Shown piece by piece: positions 34,513 to 42,363 of a stretch of 64,000 bases of DNA. The translations under genes and the position numbers were made by a program. The notes beneath the pieces are model-generated. The model saw nothing but the letters and a program-made list of their open reading frames with translations. It was not told the DNA's origin and searched no databases. The DNA is taken from contig JABIFY010000092.1 in NCBI GenBank assembly GCA_018650465.1, positions 79,477 to 143,476 on the forward strand, read 5' to 3'. Source of the stretch: Alphaproteobacteria bacterium. GTDB taxonomy: Bacteria > Pseudomonadota > Alphaproteobacteria > UBA2966. Position 1 is the first letter of the stretch. Each line of letters opens with the position of its first letter.

Positions 34513-35339
34513 ACGCCTTGTTCGCTATTGCAGGCCAGGAAATCCGTGACGGCTTTCGCAATAAATGGATCATGTCCATGACCTTGTTGCTGGCTGGGTT
34601 TGCCCTGACCCTGACGCTTTTGGGCAGTGCTCCCACGGGCACCGTCGGTACAAACTCCCTGTTGGTTACCGTCGTCAGCCTGTCCAGCCTGACCATTTTC
34701 CTGATCCCGTTGATCGCCCTGATGCTGTCCTATGACGCTGTCATTGGCGAAGTGGAACGCGGAACTTTGTTGCTGTTGTTGTCGTACCCCTTGGCGCGCT
34801 GGCATGCCATTGGCGGCAAGTTTTTGGGTCATCTGGCCGTGCTGGCCTTTGCGACTGTCGTGGGTTATGGCTCTGCCGGGGCTGTTCTGGTTGCCCAGGG
34901 TGTTGAAGCAGACAATGCCAACTGGTTTGCCTTTGCCGCCGTGATCGGATCGTCCGTGTTGTTGGGTGCGGCCTTCCTGGCTATTGGTTATCTGATCAGC
35001 ACCATCGTCAAGGAACGCGCCACTGCCGCCGGAACTGCCGTCGCCGTCTGGTTAATGTTTGTGCTGATCTACGATATGGCGCTGTTGGGTTTGCTGGTGG
35101 CAGATGGTGGTAACAGTATCAGCGGATCGGTCTTTAACGCACTTCTATTAGCCAATCCGACAGATGCCTACCGACTGTTCAATCTGGCGGGCTTTGAAGG
35201 TATGGCCACATTTACCGGCACCATTGGTTTGTCTGCCAATGCCGAGTTTTCTCCGCTTTCCCTGCTGGGCGTACAATTCGGCTGGATTGTTGTGCCCCTG
35301 GGCCTGGCCACGTGGCTGTTCCAGCGCAAGGAAATCTAG
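34509..35339 (+). CDS. nosY: ABC transporter permease NosY
   Basis: The 276-residue membrane protein starts NALFAIAGQEIRDGFRNKWI and has six predicted membrane segments, including VVSLSSLTIFLIPLIALMLSYDAVIGEVERGTLLLLLSYPLARW, the ABC-2-type motif facing NosF. The ending VPLGLATWLFQRKEI is typical. It forms the membrane part of NosDFY. nosL starts 1 base after its stop. Confidence 0.95.
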   Translation: MNALFAIAGQEIRDGFRNKWIMSMTLLLAGFALTLTLLGSAPTGTVGTNSLLVTVVSLSSLTIFLIPLIALMLSYDAVIGEVERGTLLLLLSYPLARWHAIGGKFLGHLAVLAFATVVGYGSAGAVLVAQGVEADNANWFAFAAVIGSSVLLGAAFLAIGYLISTIVKERATAAGTAVAVWLMFVLIYDMALLGLLVADGGNSISGSVFNALLLANPTDAYRLFNLAGFEGMATFTGTIGLSANAEFSPLSLLGVQFGWIVVPLGLATWLFQRKEI

Positions 35340-35340
35340 C

Positions 35341-35886
35341 ATGGTAAATTGTCTCAAAACTTCCGTTATTTTGCTGGGCCTGCTGGCCTTGACTGCTTGT
35401 GGCCCGGATGAAGTTGCCAAGTTACCAAAGCCGGTTGACCTGACCCTGGATGCCACAGGTCATTTCTGCAATATGACCATCCTCGATCACCCAGGCCCCA
35501 AGGCCCATGCCTTTGTCAAAGGCGGGACAGCACCTTTCTGGTTTACCTCGGCCCGTGATGCCCTGGCCTTTTCCATGCTGCCAGAATCTGCCAAAAGTGT
35601 TGCCGTGATTTATGTCACGGATATGGCGACCGTGATAAACTGGACAGATACTGCCGGAGCCAAGTGGATCGACGCCCGCAGGGCCTGGTATGTGATTGAC
35701 AGTTCCAAACGTGGTGGCATGGGGGCTGCAGAAGCTGTGCCCTTTGGTAATCAGGTTGCGGCCACAAAATTCATGCAGGACTTTGGCGGTGAAGTAGTAA
35801 CCTACTCAGAAGTGCCGCGCAGTTATGTTCTGGATGCCGATCAAACCTCCAGTCTTGATGCCGACCCTGAAGGAAAAACAAATTGA
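35341..35886 (+). CDS. nosL: Copper chaperone lipoprotein NosL
   Basis: The 181-residue protein has a lipoprotein signal with lipobox LTAC at residues 17-20, so it is anchored to a membrane facing the periplasm. The NosL core contains FCNMTILDHPGPKAHAFV, the Cys/Met copper(I)-binding segment, and TDMATVINWTDTAGAKWIDARRAWYVIDS. It delivers Cu(I) to NosZ. A longer frame from inside nosY is not the start. Confidence 0.95.
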   Translation: MVNCLKTSVILLGLLALTACGPDEVAKLPKPVDLTLDATGHFCNMTILDHPGPKAHAFVKGGTAPFWFTSARDALAFSMLPESAKSVAVIYVTDMATVINWTDTAGAKWIDARRAWYVIDSSKRGGMGAAEAVPFGNQVAATKFMQDFGGEVVTYSEVPRSYVLDADQTSSLDADPEGKTN

Positions 35887-36890
35887 CGATGCAAATCAAT
35901 CGCCGCCGTTTCATCACCATTAGCGCCGCCGCCAGTGTGACAGCGGGCAGCATCGCCAATAGCCAAGCCTTTGCCGACGCTGCAACGGCGGCTCCCTGGC
36001 GCTGGCAGGGCACAGCACTGGGCGCCAAAGCCAGTTTGCTGCTGCACCATCCGGACAAAAAGGAAGCAGCTCGTATCGTCTCGGCCTGTGTTGCAGAAGT
36101 CAGCCGGCTGGAAAATATTTTCAGTCTGTACCGTGAAGGTTCGGCGCTTGTGCAATTGAACCAAAAAGGCTTCCTCGACTATCCACCCCTGGAACTGGTT
36201 CAGGCGCTGGCTGATTGTCGTCGCATCAGTGACATTTGTGGCGGTGCCTTTGATGTTTCTGTGCAGCCCTTATGGCAACTTTATGCCGGGCATTTCTCAA
36301 AAGCTGATCCAGACCCGGAAGGTCCTTCAGCCCAGGATATCGAGGCCGCCAGGAACCTTGTGGATTACCGGCACATCCTGATTAACCCGGACCGTATTGA
36401 ACTTGCCAAACCCGGCATGGCCATCACGCTGAACGGCTTTGCTCAAGGCTATATAACCGACCGTGTGGCGGACCTCCTGCGCGCAGAAGGTCTGAAAAAT
36501 GTTCTGGTTGATATGGGCGAAACAAGGGCCTTGGACGAACATCCCGACGCCAGACCCTGGCGCGTGGGCATTCGCGATCCAAAGGATAACCAAGGCACTG
36601 TGCGTACTCTTCAGGTGGAAAACCAGGCTACGGCCACGTCGGGTGGCTACGGTCAGACCTTCCACAGCAACAGTTCGCTACATCATTTATTCAACCCGCA
36701 AACCGGCAGTGCCAGTCAGCTTTATGCCAGTGTTACCGTGAAGGCGTCCCTGGCGGCGACAGCAGATGCCTTGTCCACGGCGCTGTCCTGTTTGCCATCT
36801 GAAAAAGTTGCTGATTGTCTGAAACAGGCCGGGGCCGAGGCTGCATATATTTTGCACCACGATGGAAGTTTTGAAGATATCCGCGCCTGA
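35883..36890 (+). CDS. nosX: FMN transferase NosX (ApbE family), Tat-exported
   Basis: The 335-residue protein has a Tat signal (INRRRFITISAAASVTAG). ApbE motifs follow: SRLENIFSLYREGSALVQLNQ, GGAFDVSVQPLW, AITLNGFAQGYITDRVADLL and ATATSGGYGQTF, the last carrying Mg/FAD-binding residues, with HHLFNPQTG. It attaches FMN covalently to a Thr of NosR. The start is either TTG 35883, overlapping the nosL stop, or ATG 35889; the latter gives a normal Tat N-region. Confidence 0.93.
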   Translation: MTMQINRRRFITISAAASVTAGSIANSQAFADAATAAPWRWQGTALGAKASLLLHHPDKKEAARIVSACVAEVSRLENIFSLYREGSALVQLNQKGFLDYPPLELVQALADCRRISDICGGAFDVSVQPLWQLYAGHFSKADPDPEGPSAQDIEAARNLVDYRHILINPDRIELAKPGMAITLNGFAQGYITDRVADLLRAEGLKNVLVDMGETRALDEHPDARPWRVGIRDPKDNQGTVRTLQVENQATATSGGYGQTFHSNSSLHHLFNPQTGSASQLYASVTVKASLAATADALSTALSCLPSEKVADCLKQAGAEAAYILHHDGSFEDIRA

Positions 36891-36928
36891 TTTTTGATCA
36901 GGAAGACTTTTGCTCAGGAAGACGTTGA

Positions 36929-37891
36929 TTAAAAAGTCAGTTCAGAAATGTGGACGGTCAAACCATCACGCAGGCGTTCCAGGCGTGCCACGCACTCACC
37001 GGCTTCTTCTTGGGCTGCGTCAACAATATCTTCACTGGCCGCATGGGCGGCGACGCTCATAAAGGCGTCAAATGCAGCTTCTGTTTCACGTAATGCTGCC
37101 CGCATAACAGCGGGAAGGTCGGTATGCAGTGGAATATCCGGCAAGGATGAGAGCTCTGCATTTTGGCCATTGAGGTCAGGAATTTCCGCCGCCAGATCGC
37201 GCAGCAAGGTGGCTGTCAGGTTATTTACCACGTTATTTGCCATGTCATCTGCCAAGGGATCAGCTTCTGTGGCCAGGTCCAGGTAACGTCGACGTAATGC
37301 TGTCTTCAAACGGGTCGTTGTTTCTTCGAAAGATGCCAGGGTGAGGGGGGTGTCACGTCCGACAATGGATTCCAGTCGAGCACGTTCATTCGTGCGCCAG
37401 GTCCGTTTCCGCTCCAGCCGCAGCAAGGCAATATGCTCCAGTTTTTTTGCGGCAATATTTTCTGATTGTTGTCGGACATCTTCTTGTTCGGCATTTGCGG
37501 CCAGGGCCGAAAAAAATTCGAAAGATTCTTTTTCATTCTTTACGGCCAGGTTCAGGGCTTGCCAGGGGGTCAACAGGACATCTGTCGCTGCCCGGCGCAT
37601 TCTCTCGTCTCCGGCATTTGCCCGCAGGGAATCATCAGCATTTTCTGAAGTCTTGATGACGTCCGGATCGAGGCCAAGACTGGTGGCCCATTGTTCGGTT
37701 TCTGTCTCATAGCCCTGTTCGATTTCAACCAGACGTTTAAACATTTCGACCGCATCCGGGTTATGAAGTTTTTTCATTTCCGTTGCCAGGCGACAATAGG
37801 TCGCGGCAGCTGCACGTTCCAGAGAGGCCGCAAGATGCGCTAAACTCTCAAGCGTCAGATCGGTGGGTGGGTTCTGGATATCAAGAGTCAT
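36929..37891 (-). CDS. Ferritin-like (rubrerythrin-type) multi-helical protein between nosX and nosR
   Basis: From ATG 37891 (AAGGTG 9 bases upstream) this is a 320-residue, all-helical soluble protein. The first half reads as a rubrerythrin-like four-helix bundle with possible metal ligands E25, E56, E58, E120, and E152-H153 (NIAAKKLEHIALL). The second half (LASFEETTTRLKTALRRRYLDLATEADPLA, ALRETEAAFDAFMSVAAHAASEDIVDAAQEEAGECV) looks like a further, degenerate bundle. No signal peptide is evident. Exact function unknown; a diiron oxidase/peroxidase or electron-transfer role in anaerobic metabolism is possible. It is encoded opposite to the flanking nos genes. Confidence 0.65.
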   Translation of the reverse strand: MTLDIQNPPTDLTLESLAHLAASLERAAAATYCRLATEMKKLHNPDAVEMFKRLVEIEQGYETETEQWATSLGLDPDVIKTSENADDSLRANAGDERMRRAATDVLLTPWQALNLAVKNEKESFEFFSALAANAEQEDVRQQSENIAAKKLEHIALLRLERKRTWRTNERARLESIVGRDTPLTLASFEETTTRLKTALRRRYLDLATEADPLADDMANNVVNNLTATLLRDLAAEIPDLNGQNAELSSLPDIPLHTDLPAVMRAALRETEAAFDAFMSVAAHAASEDIVDAAQEEAGECVARLERLRDGLTVHISELTF

Positions 37892-38023
37892 GTGTTGGCA
37901 CCTTGTGTATACTGAATAGATCATAATCCAGGCGTTCCAGCCACCCATGAAACCTGTCATATGCTTTATTGTCCTGCGACTTTTTGCCCCGTCGGATGTG
38001 CCACTTAATTTGAGGATCTCGCT

Positions 38024-40225
38024 TTGAAAACCACCCTGTCCAGCCTGTTCAGACTGCGTACCCTGTTATCCGTGGCAGGACTTGTGCTGGCCTTGATGTT
38101 GCCAGGTGTTGCGGCTGATGTTTTGGCCGCCGACATTAACAAGTTTGCGGACAAATTTGATCTGGCAAAAATTTTCCCGGGTGCTGATCGACTTGGGCCA
38201 GAGGAGGGATCGCCACCATCTGCCCCGGCCTACAAAGGGGATGATCTTGTCGGCTATGTCTTTCTGAATTCAGCCGTGGTGAATGCCACCGGCTATTCCG
38301 GCAAACCCATTCACATCGTTGTCGGCGTGGATACCAAAGGGTTGATTACCGGTGCCCGTATGGTGAAACATTCCGAACCCATTGTGCTGGTCGGCATTCC
38401 TGTCAAAAAGGTGCACGACTTCATCGACAATTATATCGGCCTGAACGTGCTGGATATTGCCAAGACCGGCAAGGATGATCGCGAGCTGGATATCGTCAGT
38501 GGTGCCACGGTAACGGTGATGATCATTGATGACACCATTGTTCGCGCTGCTATTCGGGTGATGCGGGCACGGGGTATTGGTGGTCTGAAGGATCCCAGTG
38601 CCGACAAAAACCGGATCACCTACAGCGTACGCAAAAATCTCGATGAAAAACTGGATTGGATGACCATGCTCGGTGATGGCTCCGTTCGCCGTCGTCTGAT
38701 TTCCGTTGCTGATGTTAATGCGGCCTTCGAAGGTGCCGGCAAGACAAAGGCCGCTGCGCGTCCGGAACCAGGTCCGGATGGTGATGCCTTTGTCGACTTC
38801 TATATTGCGAATGCGTCCATCCCGTCCATTGCGCACAGTCTGGTGGGTGATCAGGAATACAAGAATATGATGGCCGCCCTGAAGCCGGGCGAACACGCGA
38901 TCCTGATGGCCGGGTCGGGGCGTTATTCCTTCAAGGGATCGGGTTATGTTCGCGGCGGTATTTTTGACCGCATCCAGTTAATCCAGGGTGATTACAGTGT
39001 CCGGTTCAGATCCAAGGCCCATAAACGCCTGGCTGATTTTGCCGCAGACGGTGCGCCGCATCTGGCTGAAACCGGCTTGTTTGTTATTCCTGCGGACAGT
39101 GGATTTGATCCGGCCCTGCCATGGCGAATCCAGCTATTGGTCCATCGCGCGATTGGTCCCATCAAAAAGGAATTTCTGACCTTTGATGTTGGCTATGTCA
39201 CACCGCCAAAATATGTTGAAAAGCATCTACCCAAGATGGCCGCGTCTGTTTCAAATTCTGATGGGGGCAAGGCGGAAGCGGAGTCCACAAGACTAGGTGA
39301 TCCATTGTGGGTTAAAATCTGGATTTCAAAGATCCCCGATATCATCATCCTGGGCCTGGGCCTGACTGTGTTGACCGCCATGTTCTTCTTCCAGGACTGG
39401 CTGGCCAAGAGACCCGTGCTGACAGACCGCCTGCGCATCGCTTTCCTGGTTTATACTGTGCTGTGGATCGGCTTTTACGCCCAGGCCCAGCTCTCCATCG
39501 TCAATGTTCTGACCTTCGCTGGTGCCATGATGCAAGGTTTCCACTGGGACTTCTTCTTGCTGGAACCGCTGATTTTCATTCTTTGGGGGTCGGTGGCGGC
39601 ATCTCTGTTGTTTTGGGGGCGGGGGGTTTATTGCGGTTGGCTCTGTCCCTTTGGTGCCTTGCAGGAATTACTGAACCGGATTGCAAAGTTTTTCAAAATT
39701 CCCCAAATCACGGTGCCCTGGGCTTTGCATGAGCGGGCCTGGCCGCTGAAATATCTGATCTTCCTGGGATTGTTTGGGGTCTCGCTTGAATCCTTCGAAC
39801 TGGCTGAACATCTGGCCGAGATTGAACCATTCAAGACAACCATCATTCTGGCGTTCCAGCGCAGTTGGCCCTTTGTGTTCTTTGCCGTCGGTATTCTGCT
39901 CGTAGGCCTGTTCATCGAACGCTTCTTCTGTCGCTATCTTTGTCCGTTGGGCGGCGCCCTTGGTATTCCAGGGCGGATGCGCATGAACGAATGGCTACGC
40001 CGTTATCGCGAATGCGGCAATCCCTGCCAGCGTTGTTCGCGTGAATGCATGGTCCAGGCGATCCATCCGGATGGCCATATCAATCCCAATGAATGCCTGC
40101 AGTGCCTGCATTGTCAGACCCTTTATTATGACGATCATAAATGTCCGCCGATGATTCAAAAGCGCCTGAAACGGGAACGTCGCCAGGCCCTGAGTTCAGG
40201 CAGCATGCGGTCTGAAAAGGCTTGA
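38024..40225 (+). CDS. nosR: Regulatory/electron-transfer membrane flavoprotein NosR
   Basis: The 733-residue protein has a signal/anchor (about 10-35) and a periplasmic FMN-binding domain with covalent-flavin motif DIVSGATVTVMIID. A run of membrane segments (about 430-640) carries cytoplasmic CxxxCP motifs in YCGWLCPFGALQEL and CRYLCPLGGALG. A C-terminal pair of 4Fe-4S clusters is in CGNPCQRCSRECM and CLQCLHCQTLYYDDHKCPP. NosR feeds electrons to NosZ and is needed for nosZ expression. The start is TTG 38024 with GAGG 8 bases upstream. In most bacteria nosR precedes nosZ; here it lies downstream under its own promoter. Confidence 0.95.
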   Translation: MKTTLSSLFRLRTLLSVAGLVLALMLPGVAADVLAADINKFADKFDLAKIFPGADRLGPEEGSPPSAPAYKGDDLVGYVFLNSAVVNATGYSGKPIHIVVGVDTKGLITGARMVKHSEPIVLVGIPVKKVHDFIDNYIGLNVLDIAKTGKDDRELDIVSGATVTVMIIDDTIVRAAIRVMRARGIGGLKDPSADKNRITYSVRKNLDEKLDWMTMLGDGSVRRRLISVADVNAAFEGAGKTKAAARPEPGPDGDAFVDFYIANASIPSIAHSLVGDQEYKNMMAALKPGEHAILMAGSGRYSFKGSGYVRGGIFDRIQLIQGDYSVRFRSKAHKRLADFAADGAPHLAETGLFVIPADSGFDPALPWRIQLLVHRAIGPIKKEFLTFDVGYVTPPKYVEKHLPKMAASVSNSDGGKAEAESTRLGDPLWVKIWISKIPDIIILGLGLTVLTAMFFFQDWLAKRPVLTDRLRIAFLVYTVLWIGFYAQAQLSIVNVLTFAGAMMQGFHWDFFLLEPLIFILWGSVAASLLFWGRGVYCGWLCPFGALQELLNRIAKFFKIPQITVPWALHERAWPLKYLIFLGLFGVSLESFELAEHLAEIEPFKTTIILAFQRSWPFVFFAVGILLVGLFIERFFCRYLCPLGGALGIPGRMRMNEWLRRYRECGNPCQRCSRECMVQAIHPDGHINPNECLQCLHCQTLYYDDHKCPPMIQKRLKRERRQALSSGSMRSEKA

Positions 40226-40406
40226 TCAGGCCCGGGATGGCAATAACTGCGTATCCTATTTCTATTTGAAGCTTGTTGTGTGGTGATCAGGTAAGTAAGT
40301 TGACCGCCCGGCCAATCGCCTGTCCTGCCAAATTGACAGTTGGGCGGACAGTCAGCCGAGGCTGGCTCAATGATTGTTTGTGACGCTTACCTGAAAGAAG
40401 TAGTGC

Positions 40407-42317
40407 ATGACCCGAGGCGTGAAGCGGCTGATCTGGATCGCCGCGAATTTTTTGCTCATATCCTTTGCGACGCGCATCGGTTTGGCCATGTTCAGTGGCG
40501 AAAGCTTTGGCTTTACCGAATGGCCTCGCTTCATCGTTGTCGGGTTGTTGTTTGATCTGACCGTTCTGCCCTGGTTCATGATCCCCTGGACGATTTATGA
40601 TGCGGTAGTGCCGGAATGGCGCGAAGATCACCATATGCATAAATGGGAGCGGCGTTTCGCTTCTCTTGTTGGTTGCGGGTATCTGGTTTTGTTCTGCGTC
40701 GTGGCGACGTCTGAGTTCACATTCTGGGCTGAATTTGGCAACCGCTTTGACTTCATCGCCGTTGATTATCTGGTTTATACCCACGAAGTCATTGGTAATA
40801 TTCGCGAAAGCTATCCGATTAATTTGTGGACCTCGATCATCGTCGCTGCTTGTCTGGTTTTAACCTGGGTCAGCTGGCCGCGTGGCAGCAGGGATATTCC
40901 CGCCCCCTGGCTGCGTCGCTGGAGCCGGGTCGTTGCAGCCGGTCTTGTCGCGGCTTTGGGCTTTGCCATTGTTGATCAGGAAACAGCTGAGTCAAAAACC
41001 AATGCCTTTGTATCGCAACTTTCCAACAATGGCTTTTACGCCTTGTTCCATGCCTATCGCCATAATGAACTGGATTACGAAAAATATTACCCAACCCTGA
41101 AAGCCGATGATCTGGATAGAGACATCAGAACACTGGTCCACCAGCCAGAGGCCAGTTTTGTTTCTGCCAGCGGTATTGAGCGCAAAATTACTGCCCGTGT
41201 CGCCAGGAAAGACATCAATGTCGTCTTGGTCTCGGTGGAAAGCCTGTCCGCTGACTATGTCGGGCGATTTGGTAACAAAGAAGGGCTGACCCCGGAACTG
41301 GATAAGCTGGCCGACAAAGGCCTGTGGTTTACCAAGCTTTATGCCACTGGCACCCGCACTGTACGCGGGCTGGAGGCGTTGAGCGTTGGCACACCACCGA
41401 CGCCTGGCCAAAGCATTGTCCGCCGACCCAATAATGATGGTCTGGTCAATCTTGGCGCGACCCTGAAGGAAAAAGGCTGGGCACCCTGGTGGGTCTATGG
41501 TGGCTATGGCTTTTTTGACAATATGAATGCCTATTTTGCTGGCAACGGCTTCAAGGTTGCCGACCGCACTGATGTTGATAAAGAAGGCATCAAAGTGCAT
41601 GCGGAAAATATCTGGGGCATCGCCGATGAAGATTTATACACCCTCGCCATGTCGCGCATGGATCGGGAACACGCCAAAGGTAAACGCTTTTTCGCCCATG
41701 TTATGACAACATCAAACCACCGGCCATATACCTTTCCGGAAAACCGGGTCGAACAGCCACAAAAGAAACGTGAAGGAGCGGTTCAATACACTGACTGGGC
41801 CATCGGTGATTTCTTGCGCCGGGCCGCTGAAAAACCCTGGTTCAAGAATACCTTGTTCATAATTGTTGCCGACCATACGGCCAAAGCCGCAGGCAAGACA
41901 GACCTGCCCCTGTCGCGCTATCACATCCCCATGGTCTGGTACGCACCGGACCTGATCGAGCCAGGTACCATGGACCGTCTGATGAGCCAAATCGACATTG
42001 GGCCAACGCTTCTGGGCTGGTTGGGTCTGGAATATTCCAGCCGCTTTTTCGGCTATGATATGGCGACCTTGAAGCCAGGGCGAGAGCGGGCCTTCATCAG
42101 TACCTATCAAAAGCTTGGTTATCTGAAAGGTGATCGGCTGGTTGTATTGAATGTGCGGCAGGATCCTGTGGTACAGTCAGGACTGACTCAAAACAAGGAC
42201 CACGCTAACCGATTGACGGACGCGCAGTTGATCGACGAGGCAATATCCTGGTATCAGTCGGCTGCCTTGTATTTTCGTACAGGCCTGTTGAAAGAAGAGA
42301 TCGCATCCGGTGATTAA
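40407..42317 (+). CDS. LTA synthase-family membrane phosphoglycerol transferase / sulfatase-fold enzyme
   Basis: The 636-residue protein has five membrane segments (about 5-190) followed by an extracytoplasmic alkaline-phosphatase-fold domain from about 270. It begins INVVLVSVESLSADYVGRFG, and the nucleophile Thr lies in TGTRTVRGLEALSVG. Further motifs are RFFAHVMTTSNHRPYTFP and TLFIIVADHTAKAAG, the metal-binding Asp/His. Gram-negative members transfer phosphoglycerol or phosphoethanolamine onto periplasmic glucans or lipids. The acceptor cannot be read here. ATG 40407; single gene, 180 bases after nosR. Confidence 0.88.
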   Translation: MTRGVKRLIWIAANFLLISFATRIGLAMFSGESFGFTEWPRFIVVGLLFDLTVLPWFMIPWTIYDAVVPEWREDHHMHKWERRFASLVGCGYLVLFCVVATSEFTFWAEFGNRFDFIAVDYLVYTHEVIGNIRESYPINLWTSIIVAACLVLTWVSWPRGSRDIPAPWLRRWSRVVAAGLVAALGFAIVDQETAESKTNAFVSQLSNNGFYALFHAYRHNELDYEKYYPTLKADDLDRDIRTLVHQPEASFVSASGIERKITARVARKDINVVLVSVESLSADYVGRFGNKEGLTPELDKLADKGLWFTKLYATGTRTVRGLEALSVGTPPTPGQSIVRRPNNDGLVNLGATLKEKGWAPWWVYGGYGFFDNMNAYFAGNGFKVADRTDVDKEGIKVHAENIWGIADEDLYTLAMSRMDREHAKGKRFFAHVMTTSNHRPYTFPENRVEQPQKKREGAVQYTDWAIGDFLRRAAEKPWFKNTLFIIVADHTAKAAGKTDLPLSRYHIPMVWYAPDLIEPGTMDRLMSQIDIGPTLLGWLGLEYSSRFFGYDMATLKPGRERAFISTYQKLGYLKGDRLVVLNVRQDPVVQSGLTQNKDHANRLTDAQLIDEAISWYQSAALYFRTGLLKEEIASGD

Positions 42318-42363
42318 GTTCGTTTCAAGTTCTGTTTGGAACGACTGCTGAGGCTTATCTGGC

